This document shows, in pieces, positions 17,819 through 27,412 of a DNA stretch of 64,000 nucleotides. Location: NCBI RefSeq assembly GCF_030053415.1, contig NZ_JASGBJ010000002.1, forward strand, positions 434,001 through 498,000, in the 5' to 3' direction. The position numbers and the translations under genes are program-made. Every line of letters starts with the position of its first letter. Positions within the stretch are counted from its first letter, which is position 1. The stretch is from Marinobacter sp. CHS3-4 (lineage in GTDB: Bacteria; Pseudomonadota; Gammaproteobacteria; Pseudomonadales; Oleiphilaceae). The notes below the pieces were generated by a model. It was not told where the DNA came from. It saw only the letters and a program-made list of their open reading frames with translations, and searched no databases.

Positions 17819-18960
17819 GACTCATCCACCTTCTTCTCTTTAAGACACTCTTTGTAGAAGCGGCTCAGCAGATCAAAGTAGTAGTCTGGCTGGAACTCTC
17901 TTAAGTAACGATCCCTGGCCTTCTCCCCCAGCTTTTTCCTTAACGACGAGTCTCCCATCAACAATTCCAGCTTTTCGGCAAGATCAACTGAAGAAGCTTT
18001 TTCGAACAACAGCCCATCTTCTCCATCCTCGATTACAGTCGGGATTCCTCCAACGCGCGCCCCGATTCTTGGCTTTCCCGCCGCCATCGACTCCAGGAGA
18101 ACACGCCCCATGGCCTCAGTTCTTGAAGCCAGAACAAAGATCCCGCAACTGCCGATATGTTCCGGCATAAAATCAGGGTCGACCGGAGGGTGATGAAAAA
18201 TCTTCGGATGCCCCTGAATATACTGCTCAAGAAATTCCTGATTAGGATAGTGACCCAGAATTTTCAGTTTCCATTCAGGATAGTTGGGCGAAACAATTTT
18301 AAACGCTTCGATTAGAACATCGACACCCTTGACCCAAAAGGGATAACCCGCAATTAAAACTATTTTATTCTCCCCTAGGTTTACGAAGCGATTTGCATCC
18401 ACAAAATCTTGGAACCTTGCTATAAAAGGATTTCTGGGAAACGGTTTAAACGACTCTACTTGGTCATCGTATAGAACTTTAATGCCGTCTGCTCTTTTCA
18501 GAACATACCTCTCGACATTTACCATTGAGAACTTTTTGAGACGACGTTTAATTGGATTATCTATGTCCATGTATATTGTGTCGTCGGTATAGTCCCCATT
18601 GACTTCTGTCACAAGCTTTACGTCGAAAATCCGACATAGAATAGCGCCTAATAAACCGGTCTTAAGTGGATCATAGGTTATGAACAGGTCATAAGGCTTA
18701 CCATGTTTCCTTGCCCGATACAGATACCGAAAACCGAGTACCAGAAAGCCCAGGGTTGACTTCAAGGACCTTGGCTTATTCTCAGCGATGCAATGTATAT
18801 CGATACGGCCATATCTTACCCTTTGAGATTTCGGGCCAGCGGTTAAAACCGTTCCATGGAAATCCCTGGACAACATCTCGCACCTATTAGAGAATACGTG
18901 CTCAAGATTATATTTAGGCCCTGGCGATAAAAAGAAAATCTTTGTGCCTTCCGCCATCAA
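17815..18960 (-). CDS. Glycosyltransferase family 4
   Basis: 381 residues with both GT-B halves. The N-terminal start is TKIFFLSPGPKYNLEHVFSN, and the C-terminal half carries VLASRTEAMGRVLLESMAAG and the loop ARVGGIPTVIEDGEDGLLF. Two Met codons at the start (MMAEG) leave a 3-base uncertainty. Its stop overlaps the next gene by 4 bases and its start overlaps the polymerase stop by 4, so the three are co-translated. It probably builds the same repeat unit that the neighbouring polymerase joins. Confidence 0.85.
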   Translation of the reverse strand: MMAEGTKIFFLSPGPKYNLEHVFSNRCEMLSRDFHGTVLTAGPKSQRVRYGRIDIHCIAENKPRSLKSTLGFLVLGFRYLYRARKHGKPYDLFITYDPLKTGLLGAILCRIFDVKLVTEVNGDYTDDTIYMDIDNPIKRRLKKFSMVNVERYVLKRADGIKVLYDDQVESFKPFPRNPFIARFQDFVDANRFVNLGENKIVLIAGYPFWVKGVDVLIEAFKIVSPNYPEWKLKILGHYPNQEFLEQYIQGHPKIFHHPPVDPDFMPEHIGSCGIFVLASRTEAMGRVLLESMAAGKPRIGARVGGIPTVIEDGEDGLLFEKASSVDLAEKLELLMGDSSLRKKLGEKARDRYLREFQPDYYFDLLSRFYKECLKEKKVDES

Positions 18961-20279
18961 AAAATGCTCCCTGTCTTTGGTTTTCCTTGCGGGGTATGAG
19001 GAAGATTCTCAGTTTTCAGAAATACCCACCAAGTAGCTATGGAGAATCCAAGCAGGTTCCAAAAAACCGGATAGTACAAAACTGAGATGAAAGTCGCCGA
19101 AATCAAGAAACCTGACATTGCTACCAAAAGCGCTTTCGCAAATCGTTCGATAACCTCACCTCGTTGCATTTCCTCTTTATTACGGACTTGCAAACAACTC
19201 CGGTCGGTATAGCGTTTCTTGTAGAAAGACCTAATGCGTAAACCTCGCCTGTAAAACGACACCGTCAAGGCTAAAAATACCAGGATACCAAAAGTTCCCA
19301 TCTCGGGTATCAAAGTGAAATATAAAGAATGGCTCTGTCGCCCCGACCTTCCTCGGGCGCCTTCTTGGAAAAATGGGCTCAAATGGAAGTATCGTGCGGA
19401 GGTCCAAGGATAATTCTGCGGACCAACTCCAAAAACAGGATTGTCTTTGTAGATTTCCCAAGCAGTGGTCCAGTGAAGAAATCGCAGGTTTCGGGTCGAA
19501 TTCTGCTTGTCTGAGATTGTCCTCATGTCAGCAACATAGTCGTTAGGAACGAAATTTAGTGCCATACCACCAAGGAACCCGGCAAGAAGAACAGACAGTA
19601 GAATATTTCGCACCGGCTTGCGGGAGAACAGGAGAATGGTGCCTACGACAGCTACCAGCCCGAGAAACCCACCTCGGGAAGACGTCATAACAATAGCTAT
19701 GATCGCCAGGCAGCCCGTTCCAAGTGCAATCCATCGTTTAATCTGCTTGTCCCCCGTCAGCCTTGGGAAATACCAGCAAAATGGAACTCCCACCACCAAA
19801 AAAAGACAAACGTCGTTTTCATCCCCGACGAACCCACCAGGCCCCTTTCCTCCATTCAAAATAACCCATATTGAAACGAGAAGAACGATGTAGATCATTG
19901 ATTCAAATAGCTTTTTAAGACTGGACTCTGTATCAACCAGTATGACAGTGGCTAATACCACTATTGATGTTAAAAACATCGCTTTTGCGGCATTAAAAGC
20001 GTGGTAGTTGTTTGTCGCGAAGGGTACATGTAGCAGAATCAGGACCCAAAACGCTATAATAAGATATATGAGTCGATCTTTCGGAAGGTCTCTAAAATAG
20101 ACAAACACGACTCCCAAAAGAAGTAAGTTCATCAAAGCTGGAATTTTAAACGGCGCCAGAAAACCAAGATAACTATCTTGGAGGCGAACATATTCAAAAA
20201 ACAGAAACGCCAGAAGTATGTAGAGATTACGGCTCCTCTTTTTTAGTTTGGCGTGTTCTCTGCGATTTAGGCCATCCAT
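18957..20279 (-). CDS. O-antigen ligase/Wzy-type polymerase
   Basis: 440 residues with about 10-12 membrane segments and a large periplasmic loop between roughly residues 235 and 320. The loop contains GVGPQNYPWTSARYF and GRSGRQSHSLYF, the Wzy_C-type region with the conserved His near the end of the loop. Proteins of this type polymerise or ligate lipid-linked oligosaccharides at the outer face of the inner membrane. As the only such protein in the locus, it is the likely polymerase of the EPS. The start codon follows the upstream glycosyltransferase stop by 5 bases. Confidence 0.8.
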   Translation of the reverse strand: MDGLNRREHAKLKKRSRNLYILLAFLFFEYVRLQDSYLGFLAPFKIPALMNLLLLGVVFVYFRDLPKDRLIYLIIAFWVLILLHVPFATNNYHAFNAAKAMFLTSIVVLATVILVDTESSLKKLFESMIYIVLLVSIWVILNGGKGPGGFVGDENDVCLFLVVGVPFCWYFPRLTGDKQIKRWIALGTGCLAIIAIVMTSSRGGFLGLVAVVGTILLFSRKPVRNILLSVLLAGFLGGMALNFVPNDYVADMRTISDKQNSTRNLRFLHWTTAWEIYKDNPVFGVGPQNYPWTSARYFHLSPFFQEGARGRSGRQSHSLYFTLIPEMGTFGILVFLALTVSFYRRGLRIRSFYKKRYTDRSCLQVRNKEEMQRGEVIERFAKALLVAMSGFLISATFISVLYYPVFWNLLGFSIATWWVFLKTENLPHTPQGKPKTGSIF

Positions 20280-20284
20280 AGCTT

Positions 20285-21652
20285 CTATCCACGGAAGTTA
20301 CGAATAAGATCCAAGTAATCCCTGTTCTGAGCGGACCTCGAAAAACTCTGCCGCTTAGCCCTGTCTTCTTGAGACAAGCCTCGCTCATCGTGCCGATTCA
20401 AATCTCTGAGGGCTAACAGGAGGGTCTGCCTCACACAAGTTGGATCGTCGTCCGACGCATACCCGACGTCGTTCTTGATCACGAACTGGCCAGTTGCAGA
20501 ATCCTTCTCGGTGATTACAAAGGAACTACAAGGATATCGAAGATAGTCAAACGTCTTCGCAGGTATCTGCAATGGTTGCTGCTGGGCATAGCTTACAAGC
20601 AGGTGGGCTTGCCTCAATTCTGTTTCGAGCGAGTCAGGTGGAAGCATGCCGTGGAGAATAATCGTGTCTTCAAGTCCATTCTTTTGAGCCCACTCACGGA
20701 GACTATAGCCGTTCCAGGTCTCACAATTCCCATACAAGTGAAAGCGAATGCCGCCAGTTTCTATCTCTCCACTCTTTAATAGGTCATTAATCGCATTCAA
20801 CAGTGGGAACGGATTTCGGTTCGCGTACAATTCCCCTGCGAAGGCCAACTCAGCGGTTTTTGTGGAAGGAGCTCGCTCGCGAATAAGCTCTCCATCAAAG
20901 CCGTTGTATACGGTCGTTACGCCATATTTGTATCCACAACGCTCAGCTGTTCTCAGCATTTCCTCCTTGAGAGGGTCTGTGGTTACAACAATTTGATCCG
21001 CTCTTCTAAGGTAACTCCTCTCCAGCCAATTTTCGAAGCACACCCGGTAAGGTGCTCGACATACCGGTACTACCAGTTCCCACATATTAATTGGATCCCG
21101 AACGTCAAGAATCCACCTTCCCCCGAAAAGGAATAAAGCGAAGCGGGCAAGGAAGTGGACAGACGCTGGAGGGGAGGAACTAATCACTACATCGAATTGC
21201 TTGCCCTTGATTTTCTGAACCACCAGTAGCACCAGAGATGAAACCAGCCATCCCTTAGTCGCATTCAACATTGCCTGCCAGGATATAACCAGGCGCTTCA
21301 GCCAAAACCTGAACGAAACAGACCCTCGCGATGTTTCACTAATGCTGTCTTTTTCTATGGGCTCGTTGTCGGGACGGTCATCTTCCTTTTTCGCCCGCCT
21401 CACTGCCTGAATCAGGCGTTTAAACGCATTATAGGAAGGATTCAGTATGCCCGGAAGATGGGGCGCCCGGACAATTTCCAGAGTGCCCGGCCCTTGATAC
21501 TCATCGTGCGTCAAGGGAGTCTTATGCGCACGAGAAAGTACAGTTACGTGCCAGCCTTGATCAAGCATTGAATTGACCAATTCAGTGGGGCGTTTCGCCC
21601 CTACTGACTGATCCGGCAAAAAATGATAGCTGATAACCAGTGCGCGCTTCAT
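20285..21652 (-). CDS. Glycosyltransferase family 4
   Basis: 455 residues from the ATG at 21652, which has an AAGGA site; an alternative start 15 codons upstream adds unrelated residues. The start KRALVISYHFLPDQSVGAKR is typical of WbuB-like family 4 enzymes. A central segment (about 110-160) is an insertion with a hydrophobic stretch, followed by SSPPASVHFLARF and VYNGFDGELIRE. It heads the four-gene minus-strand run and is divergent from the acyltransferase gene at 21747 across about 94 bases. Confidence 0.82.
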   Translation of the reverse strand: MKRALVISYHFLPDQSVGAKRPTELVNSMLDQGWHVTVLSRAHKTPLTHDEYQGPGTLEIVRAPHLPGILNPSYNAFKRLIQAVRRAKKEDDRPDNEPIEKDSISETSRGSVSFRFWLKRLVISWQAMLNATKGWLVSSLVLLVVQKIKGKQFDVVISSSPPASVHFLARFALFLFGGRWILDVRDPINMWELVVPVCRAPYRVCFENWLERSYLRRADQIVVTTDPLKEEMLRTAERCGYKYGVTTVYNGFDGELIRERAPSTKTAELAFAGELYANRNPFPLLNAINDLLKSGEIETGGIRFHLYGNCETWNGYSLREWAQKNGLEDTIILHGMLPPDSLETELRQAHLLVSYAQQQPLQIPAKTFDYLRYPCSSFVITEKDSATGQFVIKNDVGYASDDDPTCVRQTLLLALRDLNRHDERGLSQEDRAKRQSFSRSAQNRDYLDLIRNFRG

Positions 21653-21746
21653 ATAATCCTTTTGTGAACAACTATTTCGAGATAGGGACGGTACCAAAGA
21701 TACCCCGCATGACTTAAAATTCGCACTGCCAGTTAAAGGACTTACT

Positions 21747-22352
21747 ATGACTTTTTATCACCTCGGGCAATTGGTCCGGTCAGACCTGTTTCGATATTAC
21801 GGTGCCTGTTCGTACACAGAATTTCTAAAAGGCTATCTCAAACACCCCGGGTTCAGGTACACCTTCTATCTGCGTTTCGGGGAATACTGCCACGATAAGT
21901 CCTTCTTACGGTACTTAATTTACCCGTTCGTTAAATTGATCCACAAGCGACTCACCTTCAGGTACGGAATTTCAATCCCGATCGGAACAGATATTGGTTA
22001 CGGCCTTTACATAGGTCACTTTGGCGGCATTGTCATCAACGGCAAAGCAGTAATAGGAAACAACTGCAACCTTTCCCAGGGCGTGACAATTGGAGAAATA
22101 CCATTCGGTGATAACGCAGGCAGCCCCGTTATCGGAGATTCTGTCTACCTCGCACCCGGATCAAAAGTCATTGGCGGGATACAGGTGAGCAATTTTTCCA
22201 TTATTGCTCCCAACTCTGTTCTACACAGATCCATTGACCAACATTCCGTCGTGAGCGGCATTCCGGCGAATGTCGTTTCCACCAACGGGAGCAGGGGCTA
22301 CATCCAGAATCCTTATGTAAATCCCCAAAATTCAAGTCAATCCAGTACCTGA
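21747..22352 (+). CDS. Serine acetyltransferase-like hexapeptide acyltransferase
   Basis: 201 residues. The C-terminal two thirds form a left-handed beta-helix of hexapeptide repeats: IGTDIGYGLYIGHFGGIVI, then IGNNCNLSQGVTIGE and APGSKVIGGI. The N-terminal part is short and lacks the long helical domain of CysE. This class in polysaccharide loci (WcaB-like, colanic acid type) O-acetylates sugars using acetyl-CoA. A role in EPS acetylation is inferred from its place before the exosortase gene. A gap of about 270 bases follows before the exosortase start. Confidence 0.8.
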   Translation: MTFYHLGQLVRSDLFRYYGACSYTEFLKGYLKHPGFRYTFYLRFGEYCHDKSFLRYLIYPFVKLIHKRLTFRYGISIPIGTDIGYGLYIGHFGGIVINGKAVIGNNCNLSQGVTIGEIPFGDNAGSPVIGDSVYLAPGSKVIGGIQVSNFSIIAPNSVLHRSIDQHSVVSGIPANVVSTNGSRGYIQNPYVNPQNSSQSST

Positions 22353-22619
22353 AAGAGCTTCAAACCCGTTTACTGTTATAGAAGCAGCAATCCAACGCGT
22401 CCATCTGTCGTAACTTCCGGCTTTTCTTTGGCCGGTGCCAAGCCTACAGCATACCAACAAAGCCTGTTTCGTTTCCATTCAACTCCATTACGCATCAGAT
22501 GGCTTAGCAGCCCTGCCGGGCTCACGAAGCCTGCTTTCAATCGCGCCCGCGATCAATGCACTGCTATACTGGCATTCCTTTGCTTTCATCGGTGTTTTTC
22601 TGAAAAGGACCTTCTTTCC

Positions 22620-24128
22620 ATGACAGGAACTGCAAATGATCGGGGCGGTTATATTCATCTGTTTTCCCTGATCTTTTTCGCGATCGTATTCTTTCCAGAA
22701 TGGGTAGCTTATTTCGAGCTATGGGACACGTCCATTGTCTATGCTCATGGTTTCCTGGTTTCGGGGGCGATCCTCTTCCTGCTGATCCTGAAACGTGCCG
22801 AAATATCTGCCCTACGCCCAAACCCTTCGTTAAAGGCATTTTTAGCGCTTCTTTCCCTGTGCGCAATTATGCTGATCGCAAAAGCAGCAGATATTAAGAC
22901 CATTAGTTTGTTAGCGGTACCATTTATTATCGTCAGCTGGGGTTGGACGATCTGGGGATTCGATTACGTGCGGAAAGTTGGCGTTCCGGTGCTTCTGCTG
23001 GTGTTGGCGGCACCGATCTGGGATGACATGTCGCCGCTGTTTCAGGCGATCACTGTCTTCTTCAACCGCATCCTTCTGGACTTAGTGAACATTCCGGCAG
23101 AAATCCGGGAGTTTTATATTACGATTCCAGAAGGCACCTTCTTTGTGGCCGGGGGGTGCAGCGGCGTTCGGTACCTTATGGTTGCCCTGTTCCTCGCACC
23201 ATTCTATGGCTATCTTTATTACAGAAACTTTAACCGTTCTTTACTTCTGACCCTCATCGCAGGGTTCCTGTCGATGCTGGCCAACTGGGTTCGCGTCTTT
23301 GGAATTATCGTTGCAGGCCATGTCACAAATATGGAGAGCTCTCTGATCGAAGATCATGAGTTGTTTGGCTGGTTTACTTTTGTAGTGCTGTGCCTTATTC
23401 CTCTGATCTTCATTTCAAGAGCCCTTGAACCTGAGGAAAGCAACGCGCCCGCTGCCGAGAGCGCTGCCAATTCCGTCAAAAACGAACCATCCGTCAGGAA
23501 AAATGCTTATTTTGCAGTGCTTGCCTCTGTATTGGTGTTGGCCGTTCCTGCCGTTTTCTATTCTCAAACTGTCCTATTCGAAAACAAAAATGAGCAATGG
23601 CATCCTGACCTTCCCATCAGCAACAGCAATTGGCGTGGCCCTTTGCGGTTTGCGGAAGTTTGGCGCCCTTCTTTCGTCAACGCAGACATTTCCGAAAATC
23701 TGATGTTTGTCTCTGACGATCTCAAGCGAGTGCAGTTCTCACTCGTGGGTTACCGCACTCAGGATCAGAACAAAGAGCTGATCTTCTATCAAAACAGACT
23801 TTTTGACGACGGGTGGAGGCAACTGGATTCGACTACACGGGCCTTGAATCGGCCTAATGCATTCAATATTGAAGAGGTGACCGAAACCATGCTGCTGAAC
23901 GAGTCCAGTGGCGACACTGTTCTGGTATGGTCCTGGTACGAACTTGACAACTATGCAAGCCGCTCACGGCTGAAAATAAAGCTTTTAGGCGGTTTGCAAG
24001 CCTTGAGTGGTGACTCCACCGGCGCTTTTCTGGCACTTGCAGGCCAGTGTGAAGGTTTCACCCTGGAAACGTGCACGGCACAAAGGGAGGCGTTCAGAGA
24101 GTTTATTGCTTCTGTTGAGCGCTCATGA
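22620..24128 (+). CDS. xrtA: Exosortase A with fused EpsI domain
   Basis: Membrane cysteine protease/transpeptidase-like enzyme that sorts PEP-CTERM proteins. Counted from ATG 22620, 502 residues. The N-terminal half has about eight membrane helices with the exosortase triad: Cys180 in GGCSGVRY, Arg225 in ANWVRVFG and His246 in EDHELFGW. From about residue 300 a periplasmic EpsI-type (DUF3485) domain follows: a Trp-rich start WHPDLPISNSNWRGPL and a middle including QNKELIFYQNRLF. The longer frame from 22428 adds 64 residues that do not resemble exosortases, so the shorter start is preferred. It overlaps the convergent aminotransferase gene by 26 bases. Confidence 0.92.
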   Translation: MTGTANDRGGYIHLFSLIFFAIVFFPEWVAYFELWDTSIVYAHGFLVSGAILFLLILKRAEISALRPNPSLKAFLALLSLCAIMLIAKAADIKTISLLAVPFIIVSWGWTIWGFDYVRKVGVPVLLLVLAAPIWDDMSPLFQAITVFFNRILLDLVNIPAEIREFYITIPEGTFFVAGGCSGVRYLMVALFLAPFYGYLYYRNFNRSLLLTLIAGFLSMLANWVRVFGIIVAGHVTNMESSLIEDHELFGWFTFVVLCLIPLIFISRALEPEESNAPAAESAANSVKNEPSVRKNAYFAVLASVLVLAVPAVFYSQTVLFENKNEQWHPDLPISNSNWRGPLRFAEVWRPSFVNADISENLMFVSDDLKRVQFSLVGYRTQDQNKELIFYQNRLFDDGWRQLDSTTRALNRPNAFNIEEVTETMLLNESSGDTVLVWSWYELDNYASRSRLKIKLLGGLQALSGDSTGAFLALAGQCEGFTLETCTAQREAFREFIASVERS

Positions 24129-25269
24129 GCAGTACCTGCACCATGCCCTCAATATCTGCGGATGTGACATCCTCGTGGACAGGTAAGGTGATCAGGCGGG
24201 ACGCAAAGTCTTTTGCACACTCCAGGCGTTCTGCGCCCCTCAGTGACCCGATCACCCCGGGGATGGCTGGCAACACGTCGCCGTAGAACGAATTCGCACC
24301 GACTCCAGCCTGGTTCAGACTGCGAACTGAATAGTCCCGCGTCGCGGCATCAGGTGCCAATAGGCTGTATCGCAACAGCCTGGTGTTACTTGGATCAATA
24401 TGGTTTTGTGTTTCGGGAAGACGAATCCAACCATGCCGGTCCAGCACTTTCAGCTTCTTGCCCAGCTCGCATCGGTAGTCCGGGGCTGTCTCGAACCGAG
24501 ATAGGCCGGAAGCCAGCAAACCAGGAATCGGTCTTTCAAGGGTGATGCGTTCCAGTGGCTTAAAACGGGTTTCTCCAAGACGAAGCAGAGGTATTCGCTC
24601 GAGAAGTCCAAAACAGATCCGGGACACTAACAGATTGAATATTTGCCGTTTAAGGGCCCATTTAAGCGTCACTCGCTTACTATTCACCGGAAACCGGGAA
24701 AGAGACTTTTGGGCCTGGTCTTCCAGCGCGTGGCTCACTAGCAGCGCCCCGCCCCCCATAAGATTCACCGGCTTACCTCTTCCAAAACTCAGCACCAAAA
24801 GGTCTGCCTTTGCGGTCTGTGCCGATGAAGGCGGCATACGTTGGGCGGAGTCTTCGATAAGTAACGAACCCGAGCGCCTGGCCAAGTCGGACAGCTCTTC
24901 CATTGGTGAGGCAAGACCAAGAAAGTTCACCGCAACGATTGCAACAGTGTTGTCAGAGAGCTTACTGCTGACCAGAGTGGTATCCATCCATGGCGACTCG
25001 GGCACAAGATCCACCAATACCGGCGTAACGCCCTGTGCATGAGCCGCAGCAATAATGTCCGGGCAACCATAGCCGGGCAATAGCACCTCCGGTTCCCGAA
25101 CTGAAGGCTTTAAATCCCGGGCAATCCGGATAGCTAGAGACAAGGCGGATGTACCAGAATCAACAAACCTGGTGTGATATAAACCTTCCCATGATAACGC
25201 CGGCTTACCGGACTTATCCGGGAGCGGCACCCGGTTCCCTACCGGCCTGATTTTGCCTGAATAAACCAT
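24103..25269 (-). CDS. DegT/DnrJ/EryC1-type aminotransferase-like protein
   Basis: 388 residues with the fold-type I PLP enzyme pattern: DSGTSALSLAIRIARDL near the N terminus, PEVLLPGYGCPDIIAAAHA, SLLIEDSAQRMPP and the probable PLP-Lys in LSFGRGKPVNLMGGGA. The family transaminates keto-sugar nucleotides, but some members act on other substrates, and the lysine context is not the standard sugar-aminotransferase form. Its 3' end overlaps the exosortase gene on the other strand, and the GT2 gene ends 2 bases upstream. A role in making an amino sugar or an amino-acid precursor for the EPS is inference. Confidence 0.72.
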   Translation of the reverse strand: MVYSGKIRPVGNRVPLPDKSGKPALSWEGLYHTRFVDSGTSALSLAIRIARDLKPSVREPEVLLPGYGCPDIIAAAHAQGVTPVLVDLVPESPWMDTTLVSSKLSDNTVAIVAVNFLGLASPMEELSDLARRSGSLLIEDSAQRMPPSSAQTAKADLLVLSFGRGKPVNLMGGGALLVSHALEDQAQKSLSRFPVNSKRVTLKWALKRQIFNLLVSRICFGLLERIPLLRLGETRFKPLERITLERPIPGLLASGLSRFETAPDYRCELGKKLKVLDRHGWIRLPETQNHIDPSNTRLLRYSLLAPDAATRDYSVRSLNQAGVGANSFYGDVLPAIPGVIGSLRGAERLECAKDFASRLITLPVHEDVTSADIEGMVQVLLMSAQQKQ

Positions 25270-25271
25270 AA

Positions 25272-26399
25272 TTAACGCTGTGACGGTGTCCAGACCGTCA
25301 TTCGTGTGCCGGAGAGAAACTTCAGGGTGGCATGAGCAATGGCGACGTTAACCTGAACGAAGAACAGAGGAATTTTTACCAGGCTTCTGGATTGCAACGC
25401 CGGCTTCAGATACCCGATCCCGACAGTACCGTAGAAGATAACCTGTCCCAGCAGCGCCAGTGAATAGAGGCCCCCCTGGTGGTTCAGCATCAGGGTCGTC
25501 ACCAGAAGCAGAAGCAGGAACCAGGGCACACACCAACGCAAAAGTTTGTGGCTGACCACCTGAAACGTGAACCAGCCATACCGAAAAGGATTGAGAACTT
25601 CCGGGTGTCGTTCGAGTGCGGTCAATCCTCTGATGATGGTCCGCAATTTCCGTTCATACTCTTTGTTCTTGTCTGCCACATCCTGGTAATAGCCATGCAC
25701 GTCGGGTGCGGTTACGGCAACATAGCCGCCGCTGGCGCAATTCAGTGCGGTATTGAAGTCACTGGGCGAGGCTATATCCCAACTCTGGCAAACCTCTTTT
25801 CGGGCCGCAAAAAAAGAACCACTGAGACCTACCAGCCCTGCCCTCTCTGACTCCAGCCGCCGCAGCCACATTTCATATTTCACATAGGCGCCCTCACCCG
25901 CTACTTCGCCGTCTCTGGTCAGGAATCGATCCTCACTGGAAACAGCGCCTACCGCGGGGTCGCTGAAGTAGCCTGAAAGTTTTTCTAGCGCGTCTTCGGG
26001 AATTCGTGTGGCCACGTCAGAAAAAACCAGAATGTCACCGTCTGCCTTATTGATGGCCTGCAACTGAGCGTATTCCTTGCCTTTGCGCTCATCAGCACGC
26101 GCAACGCTGACACCCTTGGCTGAATACTCCTGAACGATTTCGTCTGTACCATCGGTTGAGGCGTCAGAGGCCACAATAATCTCAATGTCCGAGTAATCGA
26201 CTGCCAGGCAGTTTTCAATCTTCTCTCGAATTCTCTTGGCTTCATTGTGGGCAGTGACAATCAGCGAAATCCGGGGATGGTAACCATCCTGCCAACTGCT
26301 GGTTTTCGGCCTGCAAGGTACTAGGCACAGCAGCGCTGGATAGAGGAAGTAACTGTATATGGCGCCCAGTAATGACACCCAAAAGACTGTTTCAAGCAT
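25272..26399 (-). CDS. Glycosyltransferase family 2
   Basis: 375 residues. An N-terminal membrane helix precedes the GT-A domain: PRISLIVTAHNEAKRIREKI, IIVASDASTDGTDEIV and ADGDILVFSDVATRIPEDAL, the last carrying the D-x-D-like site. Two to three C-terminal membrane helices (about 275-345) anchor it, as in processive or polyprenyl-linked GT2 enzymes. Its start overlaps the phosphopantetheinyl transferase stop by 8 bases and the aminotransferase-like gene follows 2 bases after its stop. Product unknown. Confidence 0.82.
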   Translation of the reverse strand: MLETVFWVSLLGAIYSYFLYPALLCLVPCRPKTSSWQDGYHPRISLIVTAHNEAKRIREKIENCLAVDYSDIEIIVASDASTDGTDEIVQEYSAKGVSVARADERKGKEYAQLQAINKADGDILVFSDVATRIPEDALEKLSGYFSDPAVGAVSSEDRFLTRDGEVAGEGAYVKYEMWLRRLESERAGLVGLSGSFFAARKEVCQSWDIASPSDFNTALNCASGGYVAVTAPDVHGYYQDVADKNKEYERKLRTIIRGLTALERHPEVLNPFRYGWFTFQVVSHKLLRWCVPWFLLLLLVTTLMLNHQGGLYSLALLGQVIFYGTVGIGYLKPALQSRSLVKIPLFFVQVNVAIAHATLKFLSGTRMTVWTPSQR

Positions 26400-27204
26400 A
26401 GCGATCCGATTTCCTTTTCCGGGGGAAGGTTCCTTTTACTAACTCAAATACCTGCTCGTCGTGCAGCACATGAACCTCCGGCATGGCCTGGTCCCGTTTC
26501 AAGACGACCGATAGAGCATAATCTTCTTCAAAGCGATGAAAGGCCGTCGCATCGCCTTTTTCAGACGCCCATTGCCCTTCGTTCATTGGCTGCTGCAAGT
26601 TAAAAAGATCAACCATGTCTATCTGTTCAATGCCGGCCAGGCCCCGCCCAGTGTACTTCAGATACGCCTCTTTTAACGTCCAGATCTGGTAAAAGCGTAG
26701 TCGAAACGAACCAGGCCCGGACATCAGGTATTCCTTCTCACGCCCGGAGAAGACGTTTGCCTTCGACATTTCCTTCAGATCTGGCATTGGATCTGTATCC
26801 GGAAGGCGCTCGATATCTATGCCACATTGGCCATTATTGGTGGCAAGAAATGCTACCCAATCTGCTGAGGAAGATACATTGAAGTTCCATGTCCCGGCTG
26901 AATGCTCATGCCCGCCAAGAGTGAGATATGGCTTGCCATAACGGTTGGTGGTAAAAAGGATCTCATCCATGGGCACGCCAGTCAGCCTTGAAAGTAGCGC
27001 CCTTCGGAGGAGATGAGAACACAGGAAACGCACTCGGTCTTTTTTCCAGAACAGCCTGTTACTGCGCTCAATTGCGGGTTTATCCAGAATTTTCTCGACA
27101 ACTCTGAGCAAATCTTCCGAAGCGGCATCACCAAGCGCCCATATTACACAGATTGTGGTGGTCTTCGGGCGAATGTTAGGAAATTCAGGTACATCAGGCA
27201 GCAT
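26392..27204 (-). CDS. 4'-phosphopantetheinyl transferase (Sfp type)
   Basis: Moves the phosphopantetheine arm from CoA to a Ser of carrier proteins. The two diagnostic motifs are CGIDIERL (magnesium site, about residues 127-134) and WTLKEAYLKYTGRGL (about 178-192). The length of 270 residues fits the Sfp group rather than AcpS. The only carrier domains in the window are those of the NRPS at 29639-35431, which makes this its likely activating enzyme. It is the first gene of the run PPTase, GT2, aminotransferase-like. Confidence 0.88.
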   Translation of the reverse strand: MLPDVPEFPNIRPKTTTICVIWALGDAASEDLLRVVEKILDKPAIERSNRLFWKKDRVRFLCSHLLRRALLSRLTGVPMDEILFTTNRYGKPYLTLGGHEHSAGTWNFNVSSSADWVAFLATNNGQCGIDIERLPDTDPMPDLKEMSKANVFSGREKEYLMSGPGSFRLRFYQIWTLKEAYLKYTGRGLAGIEQIDMVDLFNLQQPMNEGQWASEKGDATAFHRFEEDYALSVVLKRDQAMPEVHVLHDEQVFELVKGTFPRKRKSDRYA

Positions 27205-27412
27205 TTTATCCTGTGCTCAATCAATTTAGGATCCGCAAGCGTACTTTCTCGAAGAAAGCAGAGGCTAGCATACCAGAGTGCGGTCAGAGCAATATTCCAA
27301 GCGGACACTAATCCCTATATCCTCTACCTCGCACCAGTTAATTGTTTCACTTGCACGCCCTGGCCACGGCAATAAGGGAAAGTCTGAAACCAAAGAATAC
27401 AAGGAGCTGTAT

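Noticed and set aside
22429..22444. GG-N10-GC element before the exosortase gene
   Set aside because: Spacing fits, but the -12 element is AAGC rather than TTGC, and the site is better explained by a short inverted repeat TTGGC/GCCAA.
27241..27270. Short inverted repeat CTTTC/GAAAG upstream of the phosphopantetheinyl transferase gene
   Set aside because: Only five base pairs, no T-run and no similar copies; likely chance.
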